Of a DNA stretch of 64,000 bases, positions 15,161 to 23,942 are shown one piece after another (the stretch's first letter is position 1; the number at the start of each line of letters is the position of its first letter). A model generated the notes under the pieces. It searched no databases. It was not told the DNA's origin and saw only the letters and a list, made by a program, of their open reading frames with translations. The translations under genes were made by a program, and so were the position numbers. The stretch comes from Verrucomicrobiaceae bacterium (GTDB lineage Bacteria > Verrucomicrobiota > Verrucomicrobiia > Verrucomicrobiales > Verrucomicrobiaceae), in the NCBI GenBank assembly GCA_027487315.1, contig JAIYDW010000249.1, forward strand, positions 1-64,000, in the 5' to 3' direction.

Positions 15161-15251
15161 GGCGAAGCGGGGGGTGAGGGGTTAACGAGCGGAAGGTAAG
15201 GCACTTCCGGCGCTCTGCGCATTGATTCTCAGGTGGGAACCATCAATCCGC

Positions 15252-15638
15252 TCAATGGTCGGGGCGATTGCGCATGAAGTCGGCGACTTGGGCGAAGAAG
15301 GCGGCGAGGGTTTCGGCCTGGGGAGGTGGGATGGCGGTGTCGTGCATGGCGGCGCCCATGAGGTCGAGCCAGCGGTCGCGCTCGGCGATGCCGATGGAGA
15401 AGGGCATGTGGCGCATGCGCAGGCGGGGGTGGCCGCGTTCTTCGATGTAGGTCTGAGGGCCGCCGAAGCGGAAGATAAGGAAGTCAGCGAGGCGTTTTTC
15501 GGCGCCTGCCCAGTCGTCTTGAGGGTAGAGGGGGCCGATGATTTCGTCCTCCCGGACACGTTGGTAAAAGGAGGTGACGAGGGCACGCAGGGTGGGCTCG
15601 CCAAGTTCGGCATAAAGGGTGGCGGTGGGGTCGGTCAT
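15252..15638 (-). CDS. Truncated haemoglobin, group II-like
   Basis: Truncated haemoglobins bind O2, NO or other small ligands through a haem in a shortened globin fold. From the ATG at 15638 the product is 128 residues and starts MTDPTATLYAELGEP. It continues with the FYQRVREDEIIGPLYP segment (helices B-C, including the tyrosine of YQR) and then FRFGGPQTYIEERGHPRLRMRHMPF, where the histidine of the RHMPF segment lies at the expected proximal position. The frame is open 44 codons further upstream, but that part has no globin similarity. A role in oxygen or NO handling is family knowledge. It is divergent from msrA, which also deals with oxidative damage. Confidence 0.88.
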   Translation of the reverse strand: MTDPTATLYAELGEPTLRALVTSFYQRVREDEIIGPLYPQDDWAGAEKRLADFLIFRFGGPQTYIEERGHPRLRMRHMPFSIGIAERDRWLDLMGAAMHDTAIPPPQAETLAAFFAQVADFMRNRPDH

Positions 15639-15757
15639 GGGAGAATCGGTGAGGTATCGGCAAGAAAGGGGGTGGGAAGGGTGTTTGCCGATTTGTCGAT
15701 TGTTTGGAATGAGTGAGACGTATCTTTCTCTAACCTTCAACGTAGATTCACGCGACC

Positions 15758-16396
15758 ATGAAAAAGCCACTAACCGTATTGTTTGCCGCCATGACCACTG
15801 CCTTCGGCCTGACCTCCTCTGAAATCTCTGCGGCTGATGAACCTGCTGCCAAGCTGGAATCTGCGATTGTAGGCGGGGGATGTTTTTGGTGTGTTGAGGC
15901 GCAGTATAAGATGCTGAAGGGGGTGAAGAAGGTGGTGAGCGGCTACTCGGGCGGGCATGTGAAGGACCCGACGTACAAGCAGATTTGCAATGGCGATACG
16001 GGGCATGCGGAGGTGATTCGCATCGATTATGATCCGGCTTTGATCACGTTTCGGGATGTGATTGATTTGTTCTGGGATGCGCATGATCCGACGACGTTGA
16101 ACCGTCAGGGCAATGACGTGGGGACGCAGTATCGGTCGATCATTTTGTACACGAGTGAGGAACAGAAGAAGATCTCTGAGGAGTCGAAGGTGAATGCGGC
16201 GAAGATCATTGGAAAGCCGATCGTGACGGAGATTGTGCCGTTGGAGGTTTTTTATCCGGCGGAGGATTACCATCAGGACTATTTCAAGAACAATCCGTAT
16301 CAGGGGTATTGTCAGGCGGTGGTGCGTCCGAAGGTGAGCAAGTTCAAGCAGAAGCTGCAGGAGAAGGGTAAGCTGGATGAGGCGAAGGCGCCTTGA
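15758..16396 (+). CDS. msrA: Exported peptide methionine sulfoxide reductase A
   Basis: MsrA reduces methionine-S-sulfoxide in proteins. This 212-residue copy starts with a signal peptide (KKPLTVLFAAMTTAFGL, then AA before DEPAAK), so it probably repairs periplasmic or secreted proteins rather than cytoplasmic ones. The catalytic Cys42 stands in GGGCFWC, followed by the family segments SGYSGG, YKQICNGDTGHAEV, WDAHDPTTLNRQGNDVGTQY and EDYHQDYF. Most MsrA proteins have G or C after CFW; here it is a second cysteine (Cys45). No MsrB domain is fused and no msrB gene is adjacent. The start of a dispersed repeat (16401) falls 4 bp after the stop codon. Confidence 0.95.
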   Translation: MKKPLTVLFAAMTTAFGLTSSEISAADEPAAKLESAIVGGGCFWCVEAQYKMLKGVKKVVSGYSGGHVKDPTYKQICNGDTGHAEVIRIDYDPALITFRDVIDLFWDAHDPTTLNRQGNDVGTQYRSIILYTSEEQKKISEESKVNAAKIIGKPIVTEIVPLEVFYPAEDYHQDYFKNNPYQGYCQAVVRPKVSKFKQKLQEKGKLDEAKAP

Positions 16397-16400
16397 CCTA

Positions 16401-16484
16401 CACTCCATCTGTCAAAGCAGAGTCTGCCTTGCCAGTGCGGGCATTCGCGGCGTGTCGCTACGATCCTCATGAATCGGTCAGGCC
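16401..16484 (+). repeat. Diverged half-copy of the 2872-3050 palindrome
   Basis: Aligned without gaps to 2967-3050 (the right half of the 179-bp palindrome), this stretch is identical at 60 of 84 positions by hand count. It contains the CGCTACGA...TCATGAAT...CAGGC end. The similarity also holds in the open frame: LASAGIRGVSLRSS-stop here against LATVGLRYVSLRLS-stop there. The left half is missing. It begins 4 bp after the msrA stop. Confidence 0.7.
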
Positions 16485-16572
16485 AAACGCGGGACTTCTT
16501 CCAATACACTATTTAGCGGGAGCGTCATTTGTTGCTTGAGTCGGCAGGGAGTCTGCTGATGGCTAAGGGCAG

Positions 16573-17889
16573 ATGGCGTATGTTTTGTCCTTTCGTTTCG
16601 AGAGAGTCGCACGGCTCTTGCTGGTGCTGTTGTTGGCGGAAGGGTTGCCCTTGCGGGCGGTGACGGAGACGGGGCTGGGGTTGAATGCGGTTCCCGGGGC
16701 GGGAGGTGGGTTGCCAGGAGAGTTGCCGCCGGCGCTGCCTGAGACGCGGATGGATGGGGTGGGGTTGACGCGTGTGGGGGATGAGGCGTTTGAGTTCGAC
16801 AGTCCGGCGGCGGCGGTGCCGATTCCGGGGAAGCCGGGGTGGATGGTGGTGGCGATGCAGCGGGGGGAGTTGTGGTGTGTGCATCCGGCCTCAGGGAAGA
16901 AGCAGATGTTTTTGGATTTCCGGCGGCGGATGCAGGGGATTATTTTGTTTGAAGAGGGGGTGCATGGGATCGTGTTCCACCCTCAGTTTGCGAGCAATGG
17001 GCAGTTTTATCTGAGTTACTCGCAGAATGATCCGAGGCGGAGTTTGCTGGTGGAGATGAGTGTGAAGCCGGGGCACGTGAAGAGCGGGGTGGTGGAGGCG
17101 GATCCGGCAAGCGAGCGGGTGCTTATTGAGCTGCCGCAGCCGCTGGCGGAGCACTGGGGCGGGGGGCTGACTTTTGGTCCGGATGGATGTCTTTATTATG
17201 GGATTGGTGACGGGGGGTTGCGGGATGATCCGTATCGGCTGGCGCAGAATCCGTGGTCGCTGAATGGCAAGGTGTTGCGGTTGGATGTGGACACGCGGAC
17301 GGGGTCGCTGCCGTATGGCATTCCGAAGGACAATCCGTTTGCGGACGATCAGATGGCGAGGTCGGAGATCTGGGCGATGGGATTGCGGAATCCTTGGGGG
17401 CTGCATTTTGATCCGATGACGAGGGATTTGTGGTGCGCGGATGTGGGGCAGGATTTTTGGGAGGAGATCAATCTTTTGCAGGCCGGGGGCAACTATGGGT
17501 GGAGTGACCGGGATGGGCCGTGGCCGCTTCCGGCGCATGTGGGGGCGAAGGCGCACCGGGATGGGGCGGCGTCGAGTTTCATTGAGCCGGTGCATGCGTA
17601 TTCGCGGTTGAGGGGCGAGGGGCTGTGCATCATTGGGGGGTTTGTTTATCGGGGGAAGAAGATGCCGGCGCTGCTGGGGCAGTATGTGTTTGCGGATTGG
17701 GCGATGGGGCGGGTGTGGTCGCTGGAGATGGCGCGTGAGGGGGAGCGGTACACGGCGCTGCACCGGCATTTGCTGCATGAGCGGGTGGAGGGGGAGAGTT
17801 TTAATCCGACGGTGATCGTGCCGGATCCGGATGGGGAGCCGTTGGCGCTTTCGCAGGATGGGAGTGTGTTTCGAGTGGAGCTGAAGTGA
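16573..17889 (+). CDS. Secreted glucose/sorbosone dehydrogenase-like beta-propeller
   Basis: A 438-residue exported protein with an N-terminal hydrophobic leader (VARLLLVLLLAEGLPLRA). The body is the six-bladed propeller of the GSDH / aldose sugar dehydrogenase (YliI-like) family. Recognisable blades include GIVFHPQFASNGQFYLSYS, LTFGPDGCLYYGIGDGG, SEIWAMGLRNPWGLHFDP, and LWCADVGQDFWEEINL followed by GGNYGW. In this family a quinone cofactor such as PQQ oxidises sugars in the periplasm. It lacks an attached cytochrome c domain, unlike the 55 kb protein. It converges with the FAD oxidoreductase gene; a 63-bp palindrome sits in the gap. The upstream 177 bp hold a repeat remnant. Confidence 0.85.
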   Translation: MAYVLSFRFERVARLLLVLLLAEGLPLRAVTETGLGLNAVPGAGGGLPGELPPALPETRMDGVGLTRVGDEAFEFDSPAAAVPIPGKPGWMVVAMQRGELWCVHPASGKKQMFLDFRRRMQGIILFEEGVHGIVFHPQFASNGQFYLSYSQNDPRRSLLVEMSVKPGHVKSGVVEADPASERVLIELPQPLAEHWGGGLTFGPDGCLYYGIGDGGLRDDPYRLAQNPWSLNGKVLRLDVDTRTGSLPYGIPKDNPFADDQMARSEIWAMGLRNPWGLHFDPMTRDLWCADVGQDFWEEINLLQAGGNYGWSDRDGPWPLPAHVGAKAHRDGAASSFIEPVHAYSRLRGEGLCIIGGFVYRGKKMPALLGQYVFADWAMGRVWSLEMAREGERYTALHRHLLHERVEGESFNPTVIVPDPDGEPLALSQDGSVFRVELK

Positions 17890-17920
17890 GGCACGACGCA
17901 GTTACTCCGTGACGGTTACG

Positions 17921-17983
17921 GAATGCGCTGAGAGAGGTTCCTCGTTGACGAAGTCAACCCTGTCGTATCCGTCAGCGGCACTC
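17921..17983. terminator. 63-bp imperfect palindrome between convergent genes
   Basis: GTTGAC-GAA-GTCAAC (17944-17958) is the centre, and the flanks GAATGCGCTGA and TCAGCGGCACTC continue the pairing with interruptions. It overlaps the stop codon of the minus-strand FAD oxidoreductase gene. Its position between two converging genes suggests a bidirectional stop, but there is no T tract on either strand. Confidence 0.4.
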
Positions 17984-20005
17984 ATTGGGCGAGGCGAACG
18001 AAATTGCGGATGACGGTGCGGACGTTTTCGCCGCTGCATTGGCGATCTGCGGTGGCGTGCTCCTGCCAATAGGCGGTTGAAGCGAGGACTTTGCTGGTGG
18101 TGAGGATGCGCAGGGCGTCGGGGAGAGTGGTGGCGGGCTCGAAGTGGCGGGCCATTTGCAGGAGGAGGTGTTCGACTTTGAGGCCGTCGCAGTTCCGCCC
18201 TTTTTGCGCGTTGGCGAGCCAGTCGTCGCCTGAGGCGGTGATTTTCATGGCCACGAGCTTTTGCACTTCGGCGATGAGTTGGTCGTGGGGTGCAGCTTGG
18301 TCGGCGGGTTGGGTGGTGATGGTGGCTTGCTTGAGGATTTGCTTTTCCTTGAGCAGCAGGTCCCGCAGGGGTTCGTAGGGGACGTTTTGCATGCTGCAGT
18401 TGGCATCGATGGCGAGGGTGGCGGCGGCTCCTGCGGCGTGGCCGACCATCATGAAGACGGGCTCCATTCGAACGCTGCCATAAGCGGCGTGGGAGGCGGA
18501 GAGGCAGCTTACGACGAGGAGGTTTTCGCATTCGCCGGGTTTGGGGCGGAGGGAGCGGTAGCTGATGGGGAAGGCTTTGAAGCCGCCAACGTAGAAGCCG
18601 CGTTCGCGGTGCAGGACGCCGGTGTCGTCGACGTAAAGGGTGACGCCGTGGGAGTCGAGCGGGTAGGAGGCGAGGGCGATGCCGTCCTGGGCGTGGCGAG
18701 CGCTTTTGGCGTCATGCTCGGTGATGACGTAGTCACTGATCATGCGGCGGGCTTCGCGGACGTAGATTTGGTGGGGCCAGTGGCCAGTGTCGGCGAACTC
18801 ATCTTTGGCGAGGCCCCAGCGTTGCATTTCGGTGCGGACTTCGATGGGCAGGCGGTCGTCATGACCGAGGAACCAGAGCAGGCCGAGGGAGTAGTCTTTG
18901 TGGTATTGGAAAAGTTGCTCGCGCTTGGCGTAGTCGCCTTCGGGCCACTCGTAGCTGAGGCCGTAGACGTCGCTGCCGAACTCACTGCCGTTGTTGGAGT
19001 CGGTCTTGCGGTTGGGCACCAGGTGGAAGCTGATGCCGAGGTCGCCGCCTTTGCCGCGCAGGCCGACGGCGGAGTGCTTGGCGGGTCCGGGTTTGACGTG
19101 GGTCATGGTGGCGATGTGGCGGGCGAGCAGTTCGTAGTCGAGGGGGTTGTAACTGGCGGGTTTTTCGATGGGGACGCGGTTTTCGGGAACGTCGGTGAGG
19201 CAGACGCGGAAGTTGTAGCCCTGGACGCGGTGGTCGCCGCTGCCTTTCGGGCCGGGGGGCTGGGCAGCGACGCGCGGAAGCAGGCCGCTGGAGGGATCAC
19301 CGGCGATGACGTAGGGGCTGATCTTTGGGAACGGGGTGGGGGTGAAGGGGAAGGTGCCGTTCAGGGTTTCGTCATACTGGGAGTTGGGCTCGCGGCCGAC
19401 GATGTAACTGACGCCGGCCTTGGCCATGAGGTCGCCCTCGTAGCTGGCGTCGATGAAGACTTTGGCTTCGAAGGTGCGGCCGCTTTCCATGACGATTTGG
19501 GTGATTCGCTGACCGTCTTTGACGACGCCTTGCTTGAGGTCCAGGCGCTCGCCGAAGACGACCTGGATGCCGGCTTCTTTGACGAGGTCGTCGAAGACGG
19601 CTTTAGCGGCGCGGGGTTCGAAGAGGAACTGGGTTTGATTGCCTCCATGCGCGGGCCGTCGATGCCCCAGATTTTGGGCAGCCAGGCGAGGTAGTCGGCG
19701 CGATTTTGGAAGCGCCAGTTTTCCGGTTTGAGATAGAAGGCGTAGATGCGCTGGTAGAATTCCAGGGAGAGGCCGCCGATGGTGGCGGTGGAGCCGTTGT
19801 CGGTCATGCCGAGGCCACCGCTGCTCATGCCGCCGAGGCGCTGGGTGGACTCGATGAGCACGACTTTTTTGCCGTGGCGGGCGGCTTCGACGGCTGCGGT
19901 GACGCCACCGCTGGTACCGCCGTAGATGCAGATGTCCGAGGTGGTGACTTCGGCGGCGGGGAGCGTAGGGGCGAGGAGGAGGGTGAAGAGGAGGCGGAGT
20001 TTCAT
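17982..20005 (-). pseudogene. Exported FAD-dependent oxidoreductase with a single-base frameshift
   Basis: The N-terminal part (start 20005) has a signal peptide (MKLRLLFTLLLAPTLPAAE) and a dinucleotide-binding segment (IYGGTSGGVTAAVEAARHG, then KKVVLIES), as in the FAD_oxidored family common in PVC bacteria. The frame fails after GPRMEAIK near 19637. Reading resumes one frame over as TQFLFEPRAAKAVFDDLV and runs on with VFIDASYEGDLMAKAGV to the stop at 17982. Restoring one A in the short A run (CAAACCC on the coding strand) gives a continuous protein of about 674 residues. It may be a true inactivating deletion or a homopolymer error in the assembly. It is convergent with the propeller gene and divergent from the TIM-barrel gene. 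Confidence 0.85.
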
Positions 20006-20166
20006 GGACGGAAGGAGTAAACGGGGCGTTTGGGATAGGATTGACGGGATTTTCAGAATTAACAGGAGGGGGGGCGTTGCGGAGGGGGTTTCTGAGGGGT
20101 TGGAAGGTGCTGCCCGGGTTGGTGGGGGATTGACGGGGGGTGGGGGGGCGTGCAGGTTGGGGGGCT

Positions 20167-21228
20167 ATGATGAATCGTCGTTCTGTTCTTGGTGCTGCTG
20201 TCGCGGGGTTGGCTGGGTCTGCTTTTAATCGGGCGGGGGCTCAGGCGGCATCGGGGGGGAAGCTGGCTTTGGGGTTGGATCACTTTGCGGTGCGGGCGAC
20301 GGGCTGGAAGGCGGGACAGTTCATTGAGTATGGGGCGGGGCTGAAGCTGGATACGGTGTTTTTGTCGGAGCTGGGGGTGTTTGAGAGTTTTGAGGCGGGG
20401 TATCTGAAGGGGCTGAAGGAGCAGGCGGATCGCGGGGGGGTGAAGTTGTATGTGGGGACGGGGAGCGTGTGCGCGAGTTCGAATACCTGGAAGGACACGT
20501 TCGGCACGCCGGTAGAGCATTTGAAGAAGACGATCGAGGTGGCGAAGGCGTTGGGGTCACCGGTGGCGCGGTGTTTCCTCGGGAATCAGAAGGATCGGTC
20601 GAGTGATGGGGGGATCGAGAAGCACATCGAGGCGGTGATTGCGACGTGTCAGGCGTGCCAGAGTTTTGCGGAGGGGGAGGGGATCAAAATCGCGATCGAG
20701 AACCATGCGGGGGATATGCAGTCGCGGGAGCTGGTGGGGTTGATCGAGGCGGCGGGGAAGGGATATGTGGGGGCGAACATCGATCCGGGGAATGCGGTGT
20801 GGGCGATGGAGGAGCCGATGCGGCATCTGGAGGCGGTGGGGCCCTACACGATTTGCAGCAGTGTGCGGGATAGCATGGTGTGGGAGACGGAGGAGGGGGT
20901 GATGGTGCAGTGGACGGCGGTGGGTGAGGGGTTGGTGGACTTTGCGGCGTATGCGAAGCGGTTTGCGGAGCTGGCGCCGGGGGTGCCGCTGCAGGTGGAG
21001 ACGATCTCGGGGTTTGCGAAGCCGATGAACTGGCGGGAGGAAGCGTTTTGGAAGATCTTTCCGAAGATGCCGGCGGCGGATTTGGCGGCGTTCCTGAATT
21101 TTGCGAAGAAGGGTAAGGCGATTCCGGGGTTCAAGGCGCCGGAGGGGGCGGGGAAGAAGGAGGCGGAGATCGCGTATCAGAAGGGGGAGCTGGAGCGGAG
21201 CATGGCGTGGCTGAAGGCGAATGTGTGA
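20167..21228 (+). CDS. Tat-exported sugar phosphate isomerase/epimerase-type TIM-barrel protein
   Basis: The start is placed at the ATG at 20167, just ahead of a twin-arginine leader (MMNRRSVLGAAVAGLAGSA, ending AGAQA); the open frame begins at 20140. The mature part is an AP-endonuclease-2-like TIM barrel with IKIAIENHAGDMQSREL (the metal-binding Glu strand), GYVGANIDPGN and PLQVETISGF (the last metal Glu). Xylose-isomerase-like proteins of this type interconvert or cleave sugars and inositol derivatives; a Tat signal implies it is folded with its metal before export. It ends 3 bp before the convergent SMP-30 gene. Together with the neighbouring oxidoreductase and lactonase it suggests periplasmic sugar oxidation. 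The substrate is unknown. Confidence 0.82.
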   Translation: MMNRRSVLGAAVAGLAGSAFNRAGAQAASGGKLALGLDHFAVRATGWKAGQFIEYGAGLKLDTVFLSELGVFESFEAGYLKGLKEQADRGGVKLYVGTGSVCASSNTWKDTFGTPVEHLKKTIEVAKALGSPVARCFLGNQKDRSSDGGIEKHIEAVIATCQACQSFAEGEGIKIAIENHAGDMQSRELVGLIEAAGKGYVGANIDPGNAVWAMEEPMRHLEAVGPYTICSSVRDSMVWETEEGVMVQWTAVGEGLVDFAAYAKRFAELAPGVPLQVETISGFAKPMNWREEAFWKIFPKMPAADLAAFLNFAKKGKAIPGFKAPEGAGKKEAEIAYQKGELERSMAWLKANV

Positions 21229-21231
21229 TGA

Positions 21232-22197
21232 CTACTGGCCTTTGGTCTGGGTTTTGATGCGGAGGAGGAACATGTCGGCGGTGATGTAGAGGGTGTCGCG
21301 GGCGGGGCCGCCCCAGGCGCAGTTGGCGGTGGGGACGCCGGTGAGGAGGGTGCCGAGGTGCTTGCCGGTGGGGGTGATGATGAGGACGCCGCCGGGGCCG
21401 GTGGTCCAGAGGTTGCCTTGGGTGTCGATTTTGAGGCCATCGCAGTTGCCGGGGCGGGTGGAGGACATGAGGGGTTTGGCGTCGAAGAGGACGCGGCCGT
21501 TTTGCACGCTGCCGTCGCGCTGGAGGTCGTAGGCCATGATGCGGGGGGCGTCTTTGTCCGACACGGCGAGGTAGAGGGTTTTTTCGTCGGGGCTAAGGGC
21601 AATGCCGTTGGGCCAGCGGATGTCGTCGATGATGAGGCTGAGGGAGCCGTTGGGGTCGCGGCGATAGACGCCGTGGTAGGGGGCGTCGGGAGTGAGGCCT
21701 TTTTTCATGCCGTAGGGGGGATCCGTGAAAAAGAGGGCGCCACTTTTGGCGAGGACGAGGTCGTTGGGGCTGTTGAAGCGTTTGCCTTCGAATCGGTCGG
21801 CGAGGACGGTGAAGGTGCCGTCGGATTCCATGCGGGCGACGCGGCGTTCGCCGTGCTGGCAGAGGATGAGGCGGCCTTCGGGGTCGATGGTGAGGCCATT
21901 GGAGCCCTGGCCTTCGCCGACGAGGTTGCCGCTGGGTTTGAGGAAGACGCGGGCGGTGGTGTCGCCGTCTTTCCAGGCGAAGGCGGTGTTTTCAGGGACG
22001 TCGGAGAAGACGAGCTGGTCGCTGGTCCAGACGGGGCCTTCGGACCAGTTGAAGCCGGTGGCGAGGAGTTCGATGGGGGTGCCGGGGGCGATGAGGGAGT
22101 CGAGGGCGGGGTCGAGGCGCTCGATGCTGCCGTTGAAGGCGGGTGTTTGGGCGAGGAGAGGGAGGGCGGTGAGGAGGGGGAGGAGGTGTTTGATCAT
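21232..22197 (-). CDS. Exported SMP-30/gluconolactonase-family protein
   Basis: A 321-residue protein with a signal peptide (MIKHLLPLLTALPLLAQ) and the SMP-30/gluconolaconase/LRE propeller. Characteristic segments are LLATGFNWSEGPVW (the metal-binding Glu), GEGQGSNGLTIDPEGRL, FNSPNDLVLAKSGALFFTDPPYG (the Asn and Asp metal ligands), WPNGIALSPDEKTLY and NCDGLKIDTQGNLW. The family hydrolyses sugar lactones with a divalent metal ion. The start codon overlaps the gmhB stop by four bases (22194-22197), so it is translated with gmhB and ribD although its function is unrelated. Its position next to exported sugar-oxidising genes fits hydrolysis of aldonolactones produced outside the cytoplasm; that link is inference. 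Confidence 0.9.
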   Translation of the reverse strand: MIKHLLPLLTALPLLAQTPAFNGSIERLDPALDSLIAPGTPIELLATGFNWSEGPVWTSDQLVFSDVPENTAFAWKDGDTTARVFLKPSGNLVGEGQGSNGLTIDPEGRLILCQHGERRVARMESDGTFTVLADRFEGKRFNSPNDLVLAKSGALFFTDPPYGMKKGLTPDAPYHGVYRRDPNGSLSLIIDDIRWPNGIALSPDEKTLYLAVSDKDAPRIMAYDLQRDGSVQNGRVLFDAKPLMSSTRPGNCDGLKIDTQGNLWTTGPGGVLIITPTGKHLGTLLTGVPTANCAWGGPARDTLYITADMFLLRIKTQTKGQ

Positions 22198-22736
22198 GGG
22201 AGGAGGGTATCGAGGAGTGAGGCGAGGGTGTCGGTGCCGGGCAGGGTGTGGGTAGCGGGGACCGTGGCGGGGTGGTCGTCGGCGAGGATGCGGATGGTGG
22301 TGGGGAGGCCGGCGTGGATGGCCATTTGGATGTCGCGATCGTAGTCGCCGACGAGCAGGCTGCGGGTGAGGTCGAGGTGGTGTTCGACAGCGGCTCGGTG
22401 GATCATTTCCGGGCTGGGTTTTCGGCAGGTGCAGTCGGGGTCAGTGGAGAGGCAGGTGCAGGCGTAGATGGCGTCGAAGGCGGCGTGCTCGTTGGCGAGG
22501 GCGCGCTGCATTTGGTCGTGGATCTGATCCAAATCGGCCTGAGTCATGAGGCCTTTGCCGACGCCTTGCTGGCTGGTGACGAGGATGGTGGCGTATCCCC
22601 GGGTTTTACAAAGACGGAGGGCGGCGATGAGGCCGGGGGAGAAATGGAAATCGTTCCAGGAGAGGACGTAGCCTGCGCCTGGGGAGAGGTTGACGACGCC
22701 GTCGCGGTCGAAGAAAACGGCAGGGCGGAGGGTCAT
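22194..22736 (-). CDS. gmhB: D-glycero-D-manno-heptose 1,7-bisphosphate phosphatase (GmhB-type HAD)
   Basis: GmhB removes the C7 phosphate in ADP-heptose synthesis for lipopolysaccharide, so its presence implies a heptose-containing outer membrane. The start at 22736 (MTLRPAVFFDRDGVVN) places the catalytic Asp10 and Asp12 as in HAD phosphatases. A zinc-binding loop with four cysteines (CTCLSTDPDCTCRKP) follows, as in GmhB and the histidinol-phosphatase branch, and the VGDYDRDIQMA motif holds the Mg-binding aspartate. It is 180 residues long. The start overlaps the ribD stop by four bases, and the SMP-30 gene overlaps its 3' end, making a tightly coupled three-gene operon. A histidinol-phosphate phosphatase role cannot be excluded from the sequence. 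Confidence 0.85.
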   Translation of the reverse strand: MTLRPAVFFDRDGVVNLSPGAGYVLSWNDFHFSPGLIAALRLCKTRGYATILVTSQQGVGKGLMTQADLDQIHDQMQRALANEHAAFDAIYACTCLSTDPDCTCRKPSPEMIHRAAVEHHLDLTRSLLVGDYDRDIQMAIHAGLPTTIRILADDHPATVPATHTLPGTDTLASLLDTLLP

Positions 22737-23794
22737 GGGGTGGCCTCCTTTGGCCAGATGGGATGACCGCTGACGAGGACGTTGTCGCCCATGGGGAGGA
22801 TTTTGACATCGCTCATTTCGATGGAGCATTCGAAGGGGAGACCTGCAAGGGAGGGGCGGCCGCCGCCGCAGAAGCGGGGGGCGAGATACCAGTGGGCTTC
22901 GTCGACGAAGCCGCCGCGGAAGGCTTGACCGAGGATGATGCCGCCGCCTTCGATGAGGAGGGAGGCGATTTGTCTTTGGGCCAATTCTTTGAGCACGTCG
23001 GCAAACTCCATGCTGGGGAGAACAAGGGTGCGATCTTTGAATTCATCCGTGAAGACGATGGAATCCTTCGGCAAATCGCCGCTGCGGGAGAGGATGACGC
23101 GCCAGGGTTGGAGTTTGTCGGGTTGTGAAGAGCCGCCGCGCAGGGTGAGTCGGGGGTTGTCGCGGCGGATGGTTTCGGCACCGACGAGGATGGCATCGAC
23201 GCGCTGGCGGAGGCGGCGGCCGTGGGCTCTGGCGGCTTCGTTGGTGATCCACTGCGGTTCGCCGGGGGGTCTAGTGATGCGTCCGTCAAGGCTTTGCCCG
23301 GCTTTGGCGATGATGTAGGGGATGCCGGTGGTGATCCATTTGCGGAATGGGCGGATGAGTTCCCAGCATTCTTCGAGCATGATGCCGCGGGTGACTCGGA
23401 TGCGGTGGCGCAAGAGGATTTCTTCGGCGCGTCCCTGGTGCAGGGGATTGGGGTCGCTGGCGCCGAAGACGACGCGGGCGAATCCGGCCTCGATCAAGGC
23501 GTCGGTGCAAGGGGGGGTGCGGCCCTGGGTGCTGCAGGGTTCGAGGGTGACGTAGATGGTGGCGCCGCGGAGGAGTTTTGGGAATGCGGAGCGGGCGTTT
23601 TTGATGGCTTCGACTTCGGCGTGGGGTCCGCCGGCGAAGCGATGATGTCCGGAACCGATGAGCTTGCCGTCTTTGATGATGACGGCGCCGACGGGGGGGT
23701 TCGGTCCGGTGAGGCCGATGCCCTGGCGTCCCTCACGGATGGCCATGCCCATCCAGTGGGCATCAATGGGGTCTTCATCGGGGGCAGGGTTCAT
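22733..23794 (-). CDS. ribD: Bifunctional riboflavin biosynthesis deaminase/reductase
   Basis: RibD deaminates and then reduces the pyrimidine intermediate of riboflavin synthesis. The ATG at 23794 gives 353 residues; the frame upstream of it lacks family sequence. The deaminase domain has the zinc site His58-Ala-Glu60 and Cys87/Cys96 in PCSTQGRTPPC; the usual PCSHHGRTPPC histidines are replaced by Thr-Gln. The reductase domain follows from ~150 with IAKAGQSLDGRIT, ITNEAARAHGRRLR, DAILVGAETIRRDNP and LLIEGGG. It is the first gene of the ribD-gmhB-SMP-30 set. I looked in the 148 bp upstream for an FMN riboswitch and did not find its conserved core. Other rib genes are not in this window. Confidence 0.95.
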   Translation of the reverse strand: MNPAPDEDPIDAHWMGMAIREGRQGIGLTGPNPPVGAVIIKDGKLIGSGHHRFAGGPHAEVEAIKNARSAFPKLLRGATIYVTLEPCSTQGRTPPCTDALIEAGFARVVFGASDPNPLHQGRAEEILLRHRIRVTRGIMLEECWELIRPFRKWITTGIPYIIAKAGQSLDGRITRPPGEPQWITNEAARAHGRRLRQRVDAILVGAETIRRDNPRLTLRGGSSQPDKLQPWRVILSRSGDLPKDSIVFTDEFKDRTLVLPSMEFADVLKELAQRQIASLLIEGGGIILGQAFRGGFVDEAHWYLAPRFCGGGRPSLAGLPFECSIEMSDVKILPMGDNVLVSGHPIWPKEATP

Positions 23795-23942
23795 TTTGGG
23801 TCGGTCTCGGGAGGAGAGGTGGACGGGCCTATCATGCGGGAATTGAGAGCTGCGCGCAAGTGCTGGGAGGGCGGTTGTTAAAGATGCAGACCCAGTGAAT
23901 ACCCGTGGCAAAAGTTGGAACGTGCGCTAGCCTCCGCCGCGC

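Noticed and set aside
23795-23942. FMN riboswitch upstream of ribD
   Set aside because: I looked for the conserved core and its flanking helices in the 148-bp region and saw neither.
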